Of a DNA stretch of 64,000 nucleotides, positions 1 through 14,562 are shown one piece after another. Both the position numbers and the translations under genes were made by a program. The number at the start of each line of letters is the position of its first letter. Position 1 is the first letter of the stretch. Below the pieces are notes generated by a model. It had not been told where the DNA came from, searched no databases, and saw only the letters and a program-made list of their open reading frames with translations. Source of the stretch: Linyphia triangularis (taxonomy: Eukaryota > Arthropoda > Arachnida > Araneae > Linyphiidae); NCBI GenBank assembly GCA_963978545.1, contig OZ021731.1, positions 56,035,242-56,099,241 of the forward strand, written 5' to 3'.

Positions 1-152
1 TTCCGTTATATTGATGTAGAAAACACATGATTCATAGGTAAAAAAACTACCTCAATGTTTTTAAACGAAAATTTAAAATTCTTATAACTTTTATATAATA
101 CTTAGACCTTTTTAATGTTCTGTGTTAATAGAAGTTTGTCTACTTACTTTAG

Positions 153-230
153 GAAATACCGATGAAAAGCCATTTTTATGACAAAGAAATGTTGGAGTGT
201 AATGCATCTACAAGTTCAAAAGAGAGTAAA
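153..230 (+). CDS. Candidate internal exon of a convergent plus-strand gene
   Basis: A 78-base open segment is bounded by a good acceptor (pyrimidine-rich, ending CTTTAG) and a donor (AAA|GTAAAT). Only one frame is open; the other two hit stops within 30 bases. It would encode 26 residues, rich in Ser/Lys towards the end, in phase 0 at both borders. It can be joined in phase with the short terminal exon at 1335. I do not recognise the protein. The exon is short and could be chance; RNA evidence is needed to believe it. Confidence 0.3.
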
Positions 231-1334
231 GTAAATATTTTTTTATTTTTTAGTTACAGCAGTTGCTTAAAATCGTAATAGGTGTTAATAGTAAGTTTTT
301 TTTTTTTGGATATGGCATAGCTTAATGTAGCTACCTAAAGGTTTTTAAAATATATTCAGGAAAATGCACCCACTTTTGTCACGACACATTAGTGGTATAA
401 TACTAGTAATTTTCTCGTTCTTTTAAGAGAATTTTATAAATGCTATCTTTCATTCAAATTCTTATTATGCTATCCTACAGTAATATTTTTAGGCATTAAA
501 TTATTTTATTTAAGAATTATTTTCTATCAATTTTTTAAAACTAGAAAGTTGTAAGGTACCCGTTGAAAAGTGAGGAATATAACAAATACTTAATATACAT
601 GAGACATATATTGAATTTTTTTTTTTTTTTAATATTGTGCAAGTGAAAATTATTTGTAATATATAGATATGAAATGATAATTTTATTTCCAATTCCTCAG
701 AATTTTACAAAAAATTAATAATAATTCTCATCGAGACAACTCCATCTTTCACTGTTGCCACTTTCATTAAAGCTAATTCATTTCTTCTGTTTAAATATAC
801 TGCTCACTTTTGATTACCTATTATTAATATGTTTTCACAGTTTGTTTATAAAAGTATTTAATCTTGCCTCCTATATGGGTATGTATTGCCAAGTAGCATT
901 GTATACAAAGAAGGAACAAAGGCTTTCCAGATAATTCATAAAATTTATGATCGTATTCTTAATCAAAAAGAAAATTAACAATTATTTTTTTCACAAAAAT
1001 GCCTCAAGAAATATATCTGCATCCCAGAGGTAAAGATCGTTATATTTCTACTTTCAGGTCATGATTGAGGTATACTATGTCTCATGTTTTTAAAGAGGTG
1101 TATAACACTTTCTTATTCAAGGCTTAATAATGGAGATAGTCACTTTTAAAGTATAGCAGTAGCATTGAGAGAATAGCTGTTTTAATAACTTATTATCAGG
1201 TTTCTTGAAAAACGGAGTTAATATCTTTCATCTCTGTAGCTTAGAATTATAAAATAAATAATACAAAGTAACAATATTTTGCTGTGAAAGTTTTAAATAA
1301 TTGTATGTATTAGTAACTATTTTTTCCCTTTCAG

Positions 1335-1361
1335 TCTTCCAAGGCCTGTGTGATTTTATAA
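1335..1361 (+). CDS. Candidate terminal exon ending in a CaaX-like box
   Basis: A strong acceptor (TTTTTTCCCTTTCAG) is followed, in phase 0, by eight codons and TAA, reading S-S-K-A-C-V-I-L. Joined to the exon at 153-230 the tail would be Ser/Lys-rich and end in CVIL, a form accepted by geranylgeranyl transferase I in small GTPases such as Rap2B. This would make the neighbour a prenylated protein, but no GTPase motif is in view. An AATAAA at 2074-2079 followed by a T/GT-rich stretch could be its poly(A) site. The gene identity is unknown. Confidence 0.3.
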   Translation, partial: SSKACVIL

Positions 1362-2395
1362 CTAAGAAAATCTAAGCTGAATCAAGTTATATTGGAATGT
1401 TGTTATGGATCAGTATTTTTCACTGTTTTATGTAAAACTCTCTTTTTATTTTAACTTGATACCATGCTCTTGCAGAATATTTATTCTAGAAAAAGCATGT
1501 GACAGTCTAAGAGATTATAGTTGAACAAACTGATTCTCTGGCTTTTTATTAAGTAAGCTTATGTGTGTTATTTTTTTTAAATATGGGGTTGCTATTTTTA
1601 AATAGGTTTCATTAGTAAGCTTTGTGTTTTGAAAGTATTTCATACATTTTTAAAAATGTTTTTAAACAACATCAGGTATTAAAATTAAACTCTTTGTATA
1701 AAAATATTTTTATAGGGTCATCCATATTTTGATAAGAAAACTAAATGTGAAATAACATTTATATTTTTACTATTGGTATCTATTGTGATTTAAAAAAATA
1801 TATCTGTGTTTTACAAATACATTAAAGCTATTCCAAATAATGTATTTTTTCGCACTAGTGTTTTCAGTTTTGTTAGGTTTAGAAAGTACATATATTTGTT
1901 GGATTTAAGATAAATTAATGGTTTAATTAACGTATTCAAAGTATATCATGTAATAATCAATAAGGAATGTTCAAGCTATACCTGTTACTCTTTAGCTATT
2001 TGGTTTTAAGAGTGAATTTTTTAAATCTTTTTATACAGTTTTATATGTAAACTAGAGTTGAAATGCTATTTATAATAAAATATGGCTTTGTTTTTATTTT
2101 GTTGCAATTGGTGTCTGAAAACAACTTCTTTAGAATTGCTTTTAAGAATACTTTCAATAATTTGAAAGTTTACTTATATAAAACAAATCATGATAAAAAC
2201 ATGAATAATATTAACTCTTGTTTTAAATTGTAACAAAAGAGGAGCATTTTTGGCATATTACTGCATTGACAAGTGTTACGGATGTCATTTAACCATGCTG
2301 CGATTCTGGTTTTTAATGGACAGCTGGAAAAAGTTTTTTCGGAAATATAACATTCATAGTTGCAGCCAGCTGAGAGGTAGAAAAATTAGTGAAGG
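1362..2395. other. AT-rich stretch, possible 3' UTR
   Basis: No coding potential and no repeat homology was seen. If the two small plus-strand exons are real, 1362 to about 2095 would be their 3' untranslated region, with AATAAA at 2074-2079. The remainder is plain AT-rich spacer up to the mobile element at 2396. Confidence 0.3.
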
Positions 2396-5300
2396 CAGGG
2401 TTCCCACAGGTCCTTAAAAGTCCTTAAGAACTCCTTAATTTTAGTTTTCATTTTTAAGGGCCCTTAAGAACTCCTTATTTTTGATAAATCAGGTCCTTAA
2501 AAACTCCTTAATTTCCCCTTAAAACTGTCCGAGATCGCAATTTTCTGCTGGTTTTCCAAACTGCATTAGCGAAATATTAAATAAAGCTAATCGGTCGCTG
2601 AAGCTCGAAATATAGTAATTGGAACACTAAATCCCTCTTCTAAATCGTGTTTTTTTTTTTTTTGCCAGGTGAGGGGTGTTTAAATGTGAGTCCATATTCT
2701 AGGATGAGATCTCCTGATAAATTCCTAGTCTACGTGTATGGGTTGGCGCTTTTTTTTGAAAAGTTGGCAACAAGGTCAAAATGTCTTCATCATTATGGTG
2801 GGTGATTCAAAATTCAGCAATAATGAAAAATGGCTATTGATGTCACCAAATTAATTTTGTTCTAGCTGTTGCTAAATTACTTCAACCTTTCCTCGAGCTC
2901 CTCTCCTCCTGCTCTTTTTTGGAGATGGATAGTCAAAGCTCCTCATAAAGTGCATGAACTATTTCCATGTTCTAAAGCAAGAGCATAAAACTAAACTCGG
3001 AATAGTATTAAAACTTTGTAAGTTTGACTTGGAGGATTATAATTGTTACTTGTCTATCAACAAAATTAGCATAGGGTTTGTTGCTAGTAATCTATTAAAA
3101 GAAAAATTGTAGACAAATGATGTAAGTGCAGAGGAAACCCTCAATTTAAAAAGAGATTGTCGTTGTTTTATTATAAAAATGTTGCAAACTCTCATGATTA
3201 AATCACCATTAAACGATACAATTGTTCATAATTCATCATGTCGAAATCCTAGACAAATGGTAAAAGATAGGAGCAAAAACTTAAATTCTATGACAGGGTC
3301 AATATCATGAAAATATGCAAAAATGGAAAACTGGTCCTGAAAAAGTTTCGAAATCGTAAATTTTGTCGCGAAAATTTATCTCATCCGGAGATGAGATTCC
3401 TTATGCGGACCTGCGAATTTCCACCTTTTTTTTACAAATTTCAAAGAAAATCAGCAATATTCTATAAATTTCCCATTAATCTTGTGGATAGAGAGTAGTT
3501 TCTCCTTCCTTTCTCTTCATACATGGTTCAATTTTGAAGTTTTCAGGTTCTTTGACCAAAATTTCGATCTTGTGTGAGATCAATGTAAATTTTCTGACAA
3601 CTACGGCACCTGCTTATGTTCAGATCTCCCTAAATCATGGATGGAATGACTACTTTTGCTCTCTTATGTTATAGCCTCTATCGGCATTATTTACATTGGT
3701 ATGTGATGGCCATTTTGCTGAGCGTTCCGCTTAATGGTGGACGCTATCGCCTAGAATTACGTTGTTGCGTGATGTTCATTTTCGTCGATTGTTATGCCGA
3801 TATAAGTCACTGACACTATTGCAGAAATTGCACCTGTCAGAAATGTTACATTTCAGCTGAAATACGGATTTCAGTTCTTTTTTTATCTATACAAATCTGC
3901 AATACAATTTTTGAGCTCGCTTGCAAGTCTGAAAACCATGGAGCCTGCGTATGTTCAGACTTCCCCAAAACACCAATGAAATGACCACTTTTGTTACAGA
4001 ATATCAGCTCTATCGCTATTATTTACGTTGATGTGTGTGGTTAGTTTTGCTGAATTTTACGCTGATGTGAGGACTGTTCTTGCCGAGATTTATGCTGCTT
4101 AGATGATGAGTATCATCCAGATTTACCGTGTTGTGTTGTTCATTTTCAGTGAATGTTACACCGATATAAGTACCAATATTCCGAAGGTTTGCATATCTTT
4201 AGTTGTCGCTGCCGCTGAGATTTGCATGGTTGTATAATAGTTAATTTCGTAGAATTACATTGTAATATTCGCCTCTATTGCAGAGATTTGGCCGATAATG
4301 CTAATACTATTGACGTTCTTCTCTTCTTATATCAAGGCTTATGGGGACTGAGGTACCTCTACTTTTCAAGAATTTTGTTCCAACCCATTTCCTGAAGGTC
4401 GATAGTAGGTAGTACTGCACAGGATGTTAACACAGACTCGAGGGAGTGTGCTAGACTACCTATAACCACCGAAGAGTTTATTTCTTCCTCTTTTCAGTTG
4501 CTACCCAGTAGATGGCAGCACTACCAACCGTATGTGGAACTTCTTAATTTATAGGCAAGCAGAAGACTTGGCTATGCCACCCCCAGATGTATTGATTTGT
4601 ATGGGAACTTGGAGGACTTTGCGGCCACGACCGATTTAACATTCCCCAGTCACCATTAGCAAACTCGGCAGTCTGAAGTCAGTCTCGGAATCTGAACCCG
4701 CCACCATCAGGATTTGAGCTCTAAGCCAGCATCGAACTCGCGACACCTCTCCTGACTGCGCTACGCATCCCAGTATTTACTTTGGTGTGATGGTAATTTT
4801 TGCAGATTGTTGCTTTAATGTAATTGCTGAGATTTTCGGCGGTATGGTGGCTGCTATCGCTGATATTTACGTTGGAGTAGTGATACTGTTAAGCCTTTAA
4901 TAGAAGCTATTTCTAAGATTTGCCATGCCGTTTTAGTGTCATTCACCTGGGCTTCCGCTGATGTGATAGCCGTTATGTCCGTGATTAGTGTGTGTGAGGA
5001 TCAGTTTTGCCTTTGGTTTCAATCGATACAGAATTATTAAAATTTTATTTTATTCAAGAAATTAGTCCAAATTGTCTAATTTCACTATATGTCCTTATTT
5101 AAAATTTTAACTGCTATTGTATGTAAAATAGAATATTTTAGCTTGAAAAACAATTTTGTATTTTAGTTATCGATGTCAATTTTTATTCTGTATAGATATA
5201 AAAAAAAAATGCTATTGAAAGCATTATTTTTAGTATAATTGTTTCAAATTAATTGCTAACGCAATTTTGTGAAAATTCGAAGATTTTTCCTTGGATTCTG

Positions 5301-6563
5301 TAACTGAACGGTGGCTGCAGCTATGAACTTCACCAAATGAAAGAGAAAAATCGGAGTGGCTACAGAATCTGGAAATCAGGGAAATGCCTGGGAATTTTTT
5401 TTTTTTTAATTTCACGAAAATCAGGGAAATTTTCTTTGTTCTGAAGGCATGCCATGCTGAAGGCCTCATCCATATTTTGTTTTTCCCGGAAAATTACGGT
5501 TAGAAGTGTATGGTTACGGAATAATTTAAACTTTTCATTACCTCCAAAACTATTAAAAAAAAAAAAATTGGCATATTATCCCTTTAGCATACATGTTCTA
5601 TTTGATTAGGGTGTCTACATATCTGGAAAAGTTGGGGAAATTTAAAAAAAAAAATTGCCGTAAAATCAGGGATTTTTTTAGAAATCTATCGGAACGTTTT
5701 TTCTTGAATTTTGTGGCCACCATCAAAATATAATTAATCGAAAGTGCATATCAGAAACTGAACAATTAGACAAAGAAATAATGCAATACTTAAAAGAAAT
5801 GGAAAATAGTGAAACTGCTCCAATCCAACTACTTTCGGAGACAGTTTTTTTAAATACGCAAATTGATTTATAATTTTTTTACCAACTGCATTTCATGCAT
5901 AAAAATAAAAACAAAAATTACATTACAATATGTTTTAAAGTAAATTGTTGATTTCTTCAATTTTTATTAAAATTTCAAGTATTCAAAGAACTAAGAGAAT
6001 GAATATAGTAGTATAAAGTATTTGTTATGTTCTACTTTGGCATGATTTATGCTTTGTCTTTAAAAAAATTATTTAGAAAACAGTTTTTGAAGGCTGAAAT
6101 TTGATACTAGAGTCATCTTTTCTCGAGATTAGACTATAAGCAATAAAAAAAAAAATGGTTTTTTTAAGTATAATTGTATCTAATTGACTCACATAATTGC
6201 ATAAAGTCATACATTTATTTCGAAAGTCCCTTAAAGGTCTCGAAAAAGTCTTAGCACAGCTTGACCCTAGTGTTGCCCTTGGGCCAGTAAATTTCAACAA
6301 ACGAACCAATTTAAAAAAGTCTAAACGGACTAGAAATTAGAAATTTTGAAGGCACCTTGTAGGACAACCATACTTTTCGTCCGAAGCTGAAAAAGATGGT
6401 CGTTGATAAAGTCGTTTATTATATTTAATTTAATTATCTCCCAACGTGATTTACTGTGAAGGTGTAATATAATTTTTGTCGTGTTTTTTTAGTTCCTTAA
6501 TAAATATTTCTGGGTCCTTAAAAAGTCCTTAATTTTCAGTTTGAAAAAAGAGTGGGAACCCTG
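2396..6563. mobile_element. 4.2 kb DNA-transposon-like element, CAGGGTTCCCAC termini, 5-bp TSD
   Basis: The left end begins CAGGGTTCCCAC and the right end finishes with its exact reverse complement GTGGGAACCCTG. GAAGG directly flanks both ends (2391-2395 and 6564-6568), a 5-bp target duplication. Subterminal sequence repeats short AAGTCCTTAA-like units on both sides. The interior (about 3600-5000) is a CpG-bearing degenerate tandem repeat with recurring GCCGAGATTTACGTTG-like units, and a SINE lies inside it. No transposase is recognisable, so it is non-autonomous. The same terminal motif and 5-bp duplication recur at 42220 and 53001. Confidence 0.75.
4330..4769 (-). mobile_element. tRNA-derived SINE, minus strand, nested
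   Basis: Reading the minus strand from 4769, the head looks like a tRNA promoter: an A-box-like TAGCGCAGTCAGG (plus 4751-4763) and a B-box-like GAGTTCGATGC (plus 4729-4739), spaced as in a tRNA gene. The following body has higher GC than its surroundings. There is no foldable anticodon arm, so it is a SINE and not a tRNA gene. The 3' limit (about 4330) is approximate. It interrupts the tandem-repeat interior of the host element. Confidence 0.65.
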
Positions 6564-6568
6564 GAAGG

Positions 6569-7863
6569 AAAGGAGGAGGGGGGAGGCATGCACAAGAACA
6601 GCAGATACCTGTGTTGAAATACCAGAGTGTAAAAAGGAAATGCTTTTTTTTAAATGAACAATTTGCAAGAACCAAGTTTATAATTAAAGCCTACAGATAA
6701 CACACTCCCATTAGGCCACTATCCGATTTCTGTGCCATTGGAATTCGTTTAGAGGTTGACGTCACTGTATGCTAAGGCTGCTGTGAGGTGTTGCTTTTTA
6801 ATAACCAGAATAATCGTTTGAATAGAAGATTTCCATATCTAGTTAATGCTAATTTAAATGGTATTTAAAATTTATTTAGATTAACATATTCTGTAAAAAA
6901 ATATTTAGAATTTTAGAAATTCATTTATTTAGTCAAACATTAAATAAGTATTAAAATTATTCGTCAATCCTAATCAGATATGAATAGCTATTCAATTGAA
7001 TAGGTCAGTGCAAATTTTAAATTTCGCTTTCAGCCATAGATTTTAATTTTTAACACAAATTTATTTAAATATTTGTGAAATCGACAGCTAAATTCAAGCT
7101 TTAAAATAAAATTTTAAATCTGCTTTAAACTGAGCAATCCAGAGTTGCATTGAGAATAAATATTTCAACATTATTTAAGCTTTGCAGTTTATTTTATGTA
7201 TCTCTAAATTAGTCTTGTTTTGTTCTGCAGAACAGGATTGTTGCACTATTTTTTGGAAGAAAGAGCACTTTGAAATTCTATTTATGCACAGAAATTTAAC
7301 AAAAACATATTCTGACAACAAGCAAAGAAAGCCTTCCTAGAAGTCTTTTTAGGAGAACTGCCCTTTTTTGGTAAAAAAAACCAGAATAATTCTATCAGAC
7401 AACCTGACAACATATTTGTTGAAAAACTCAGCTAATTTTTTACAGCTCTACAATTTTGTCCAGAGATTAAAGTAATACAAGTCAAAGTTTTTGGAAGAAT
7501 GAAGTTAAAGTTAGAAAGGCACTGAACCCAAGTACTCTATCATCTATCAGTAACTATAATTTAGTTGTATTTTTCTATTCAAAAGTCCAGACTTAATTAC
7601 TATATATTATTAAAAAAAGTATAAATGTACTTGCTATGAATGATTAGTAATTGAGGAAAATAATTCCACATTTTTAATATTATTGAGTTTTCCAAACAAG
7701 TATATTACTAAGAAAGAAAGGCAAATGATCAGTAAAATAAATGTATAAAAAAAGCTCTTGCCAGATTATCTATGGTTATTTTATTCCAGGATTGGGAAAT
7801 TTTAACAGAAGACAAAAACATAAATTCCAACTCTATGCTAGTAATAAGTTGACATTTAAAGTT
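6569..7863. other. Spacer / 3' region after ZFE25
   Basis: No gene or clear repeat was seen. On the minus strand AATAAA lies about 80 bases after the ZFE25 stop (plus 7780-7785), a plausible poly(A) signal for the last isoform. Confidence 0.4.
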
Positions 7864-9642
<1,779 letters not shown>

Positions 9643-9911
9643 TTAAAATTTGTGACCTTGGTGAATATTTGAAATATGGAACTTTAAGGCATGTTTGCGT
9701 GTGAAATATTTAAAACAAATTCGACATTGAAACGGCTTTTCCCCAGTATGCAATCGAAGATGCCTGTTTAAATAACTTTGAAACAAAAAGCTTTTAGAAC
9801 AAAAGTCACATCGAAACTCGTATTTCTTATCTCCTTGTCCTTGGAGAGACATTACACCGGATGCAGCTACATTACCTTCAAAAGTTCCAGGAAACTGAAT
9901 ATAGGCAGGAT
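9643..9911 (-). CDS. ZFE24: alternative terminal exon, C2H2 finger pair
   Basis: The acceptor CTCTTTTGCAG ends at 9912 and the exon opens with ATCCTGCC, one of the D-P-starting group (with ZFE15 and ZFE20). The peptide is about 89 residues. Finger 1 (35-55) has contacts F,S,Y,R and finger 2 (63-84) has R,H,A,F; both Cys2His2 sets are complete and the linker is HTGEKPF. The spacer is Gly/Ser-rich and shows no other domain. The ATG seen upstream in frame lies in the intron, so it is not the start. Role inferred: a DNA-binding isoform end. Confidence 0.9.
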
Positions 9912-10657
9912 CTGCAAAAGAGGTTTTCACAAATTTAATACTATGTCTTAAATTTGGAATTGAGAAGTATAAATAAAAAAAATATCAGTACTACAATTTG
10001 AACAGAAAGTACAACTGTTGTAAATTCTTAGGGGCTTTTCCATTTTTAACTTATTTGAAAATTGTACAAATAGAATGCAAATTGTGGTATAATTCTTGGA
10101 TTATTACCTTAGACATATAAGAGCATGGGCAAATAACTGTTTTAAGGATTTTTTTTCAAGTCTGGTTTGGAATTTATTGATATGTTAACAAAAACGTTTG
10201 TTTCATCATAAAGCAATTATTTTTACTTGCATAGCTTCTTCAAGATTTCAATAATTAATTATTCAAATTCCAACTACATTTGTAATTCAGATAACAAAAA
10301 AATGTATCCTATAAAACATCCATCTCAATAGCAACTGATGATATGCAGATTAAATTTTGTAGTTAGCTCAACTGTAAATACAGTTGGAATGACTAAAAAT
10401 AATAATAATTGTGCTCAATAGCAAAAAATTGCCTGTACCAAGGCTTCAAGTAATCCAAAATGTGCATACTTAGCAAAGAATAGAATGAATAAATTTATGA
10501 AAAAGTAATAATACAAAACATCATACAGATTGCATATACAAGTTAAAAGTGGAAAATTTATTCTATTCTGAACATAAAAATTTTAAATGTTTCCTAGCTA
10601 CGAAAGGAAGTAGCCTCTTATACAAAAAAACCAAGCCAAACAAGTTCAGATGTGTCT
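9912..10657. other. Intron/spacer between ZFE23 and ZFE24
   Basis: AT-rich, with no ORF or repeat that I can identify. Confidence 0.4.
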
Positions 10658-10938
10658 TTAAATATAGTTCTTGTGAGCTTTCATAACATGATATCTCAAA
10701 GCTTGGTTGCGTTGAAAGCGACGAGAGCATATTCTACATTCAAATGGCTTTTCTCCAGTGTGTACATGTAGATGTTGCTTAAGATGGTCCTTTCGAAAAA
10801 ATTCTTTGCCACACACATCACACTTGTAAATGCGTATTTCTCCAAAGGAAGCCATTGTTTGGGTTTCTTTAAATTCATTTATATAAAAAAGGGAATTTTG
10901 CCTGCTTGCACTTCCAAAATCACTGGGCTGTAAGAAAT
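10658..10938 (-). CDS. ZFE23: alternative terminal exon, C2H2 finger pair
   Basis: The acceptor TTTCTTTTTAG ends at 10939. The reading frame stays open from the acceptor (about 93 residues) and includes an internal Met at residue 29 that is not a likely start, because the frame continues upstream to the splice site. Finger 1 (40-60) has contacts R,D,H,Q and finger 2 (68-89) R,Q,A,Y, with a canonical HTGEKPF linker. The R-D-H core in finger 1 resembles classical G-rich-site fingers; actual specificity is not known. Confidence 0.92.
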
Positions 10939-13900
10939 CTAAAAAGAAAAATACTGTTTTAAGATAAAGCTAAGGTATTGATAAATTTAAAATCTATTGT
11001 GGTACAAAAACAAACTTGTTATGTAGTTTATTCTTGAGGTAGATTTGAATTATAAACAAATAAATTATTTATGCACTTAACACAACAACTGCTATTTAAG
11101 CATACATTGGTAGTATATAGAACTCTCTTGATAATTAAATATTTACAAAAGACATGTGTCTTTTCTAAACTTGTATTAGGCAGAAGTTTTGATGTTTGGA
11201 ATTAAAAAAATCATGTTCAAACATCGCAACCACAGTAGTGCCAGACTCGGTAGTTAACTTATTATAAATAATTAATAATCCAACAACATAAAGTAATGGT
11301 AGCATTGCCCCAAATTTAAGACGATAAAAAAAAAGTAACACTCCCAAGTTTACAAAAATTAATATAAAATAAAAAATAGGAATATTTTTGGGTACTTAAA
11401 TAGTGCTTCAAGAGCAAAACAATATTGAGGGAAAGCAAGCTATCGAAAATTCTTTTAGTTTTGGAATAAGCACAAAAAGCTATTTAAAGTTTACAGACGG
11501 GATATTTCTCTATTTGACATTTAAGTGGCTATTAGTTTGTTATTCAAAAGTTTTTCATGATGCGTTTTATGAAATTAAAAAAAAAAAAAAAAAAAATCTT
11601 AACTGTGGAACAGAATAATAAAAAAAATTGATGGAAGCAAGATTTGTGATACTTTTTTAATTTAATAGTAAGTCTTTCTGATGCAAGTAGTTCAGGATAG
11701 CAATGAGGAAACTTCTGTTTTCCATCACTGTGTGAGGATGTAGGTTTGGCAGTGTTGAATGGAAACTTGGATAATGTTTATTTAAAATGATACATGTTTT
11801 AAACAAATAATTTTGAACTTTCAACTATTGGAATAAATACATGTCAAGCAAGAAGCTTTTACCACAAGACAATGGTTGATAAATCATCAAATAAGTAACA
11901 AATCAAAGCAAATTTAAAAGAATTTTAGAAGTCAGCTTTGTAAGTTGCATAAATTATTTTATGCATTAATGGGACACAAAAATACTTCTTTTGTTAAGTT
12001 AAGAATACAAAGTAAACTCAATTGAACAAGTATGAAAAATGAATTAATCTAAAATTGAAATGAAGTGGCACTTTAGTTTTTATAAATTTATTTAGAGCAT
12101 CAAATCAAAAATTTTGAAAACATAAATAAATACTATAGTATAGCACACAGAAAAACCAAGGTATAGTAAAATGTTAAGTCGATAGTTTATAGATATGCTT
12201 TTTGTATACAATGAAGTGACAGACACACATGGTTTTTCAGATATAGTCAAGAATAAGCAGTGCTACGACTGAATTTTTTCATCTAATTCTTTACAGCACA
12301 TATTACATTTATGCAAGCATTTTTTCTTCATAGAAAACATTTTTTTTTAAATACTTCTCTGTTATTTTATAAAAGTGTAAATATTCCTATGAATTTTGCT
12401 GAGATGAAGCTAAATAATGCATTTGTTTTAATATAACTAAAGTTAAATTACACTTAGAAATTTGGTAGATATCTTAATCTTCCGGAAGTGAAATGAGTAA
12501 CAAATAAAGTTTATCATAATTGAAAAACATGAAAATATTCAAAGAAATTTTAATCTTGTACAATTATAGTATAATGAATGAGTACAAAGTTAAGTAGTAC
12601 AAAGTTTAAGTAGATTTAAATAACAAAAATGTTACTATAATAAATTATAATTTTCAACAATGCTAATTACGTATTTACATAATAAAGAAATATTCACACA
12701 TATCATAAATAATATTAACAAAAACACACACAAAAATCACGATGCTCTTATAAGTAATTAAAATATTGTTTGACTTCAAAAAATAAAAAGATCTGCAAAT
12801 GGAAAAAAACAAAACATTTACATTTCTTTTGATGATTAAAAGGTCTTGTCCCTGCTTTTTTTCATTCATCAATATAATAAAACAGTCAATAAGTTTTGTT
12901 AGCAATCATCTCAAAATTCTATAACCAATAACAACTCTACAACAAAGTAAACTGTTTTTTTTTTCCATTGAAATGGGAGGAACAATTTTTTTTTTTTTTT
13001 TTTTATCTTTTTAGTTTAACATAATTGTGAATTTATTTTATAACTAAGCAAAAACATTCTGCTAACTTTAATTGAAACGTACAAATTATTATCTGTCTTC
13101 CACAACCTTAGTTTTAGAACCATTATAAAATTTTATCAATATTTCGTTATTATTAGTGGATTAGAAAATTACAGAGAAGGCTTTTTTTGTTACTTTCCAA
13201 ATAAAGCTCAATTTTATTGCTGAATAAAGTATTTAAAATTATTTCCCCAATTTCCATTCCATTTAATTGAGGTAAAATTCACAGAACTAAAAACAATTTT
13301 AATAGGGAAATTTTTAAAATTAAACTGATAATTTTTTTTTTTAACATAGAATTCCAAAATAATTGACAATACCACCCAAGAATAGGAGAGACCCTACTTC
13401 AGAATTGTCTGAAGTCAAACAAAAAAATTCAAACTTCAATAATCGAGAAGGTTTATTTGGTATTGCAAAAAATTATCTTATAAAACGTCTAACGATTTAT
13501 TTTTTATATAGTTAAGCTTTTGTCATTGTCGTATTTGAGTAGTTGCCTCTTCAACAGCCAGTATTGCAATTTTAAAAGCTGAAGACTCTACACCCACCTG
13601 TTATGATACTTCTAATCTCACTAAGAAACATTCTCCTTGTTATGATCGATGCTATAAAAATGAATTGGCCAATTTTATGTTGAAAAGATGAATTACCATC
13701 TATCTTGCAACAGTACTAATACTTATAACATCAAGTTCTGCAACTCTAGTAGAAAACAGAAAATACATTCCATTCTAAACTTTAATTCCAATTCCAAGAA
13801 AAAATAATCTAACCCATACAAATATTATTATAAGTATCAATATTAACCCATAAGTTTTTATTATAAATCCTTTATGTGCAATTGTAACTTATTTAATCAA

Positions 13901-14356
13901 TTTTGAGCTCAAATTGAGTTTTCATTGTTTGACCACTACAAAAAAACATCGATTCTGTGTCATTGATTGACTTAATCCCCCCCCCCCCCCCCAAATTTAA
14001 TACAATGCATTGTAATCGAGAACCAGCCCATCTTTTAAGTTTCAGCATGATTGGATGGCAAGTAGGTTAATTAGCCCTTCGAAGAATTTGACTCCCAGAA
14101 ACCAAGACACAGAAAAAATAGAAGTTAATATGAAGGATTTAAAAATAGAAACTTTTTATTGTATTTTTACTTTTTTATTTTATTCATTTTTTTATTCATA
14201 TTAAAAATTATGTACTTTTAACATCATTCTCACTAATGATAAAAAAAATATTTATTCATTTTAAAAATATTTTTTATACAAAAATTTGAGTCAAATATGT
14301 TGTAAATATTCAACTATTTCCTCAAAACAAGATTTTAATTACAATACTTGAAAGTT
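10939..14356. other. 3.4 kb gene-free spacer
   Basis: It holds no finger exon. It contains poly-T/poly-A runs (for example near 12989), a run of 16 C at 13977-13992, and part of a dispersed repeat at about 13855-14140. TTTATT at 14251-14256 gives an AATAAA on the minus strand about 100 bases after the ZFE22 stop. Confidence 0.4.
13855..14140. repeat. Dispersed repeat, copy A
   Basis: This segment is alignable by eye to 46330-46610: shared stretches include TTTATGTGCAA, CAATTTTGAGC, GATTCTGTG-CCATTGA-like and AAGTTTCAG-ATTGATTGG-like motifs in the same order. A weaker relative lies near 34740-34965. It is probably a fragment of an old transposable element of unknown class. The poly-C run sits inside it. 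Confidence 0.55.
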
Positions 14357-14562
14357 TCAAAATTCTACAACAGTGTTATGGAAATTAAACAAATGTTTCT
14401 TTAAACTAACTTTATGATTATAACCCTTTAAACAAATTTTGCAAGTATATGGCTTTTCCTGTGTATGTACCAAGTTGTGTCTTTTTAAATTAGATCTGTC
14501 CATTGTAGAATATGAACACAATTGACACTGAAGTCTTGAAGCATAATACTTCTTCCTGAATT
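14357..14562 (-). CDS. ZFE22: shortest finger-pair terminal exon
   Basis: Acceptor CTTCTTTTCAG ends at 14563, phase 1 like the rest; the exon is only 206 bases. The spacer before finger 1 is just 12 residues. Finger 1 (13-33) has contacts D,S,N,R and Thr at the usual Phe position. The linker is HTQEKPY, with Gln for the usual Gly, which may weaken the linker cap. Finger 2 (41-62) has contacts H,V,S,K and Tyr for Phe. All eight zinc ligands are present. The stop TGA is at 14357-14359. It is the most divergent readable pair in the array. Confidence 0.87.

Noticed and set aside
4699..4769. Possible tRNA gene
   Set aside because: A and B boxes are present, but no cloverleaf with anticodon and acceptor stems can be drawn and a long non-tRNA body follows; SINE fits better.
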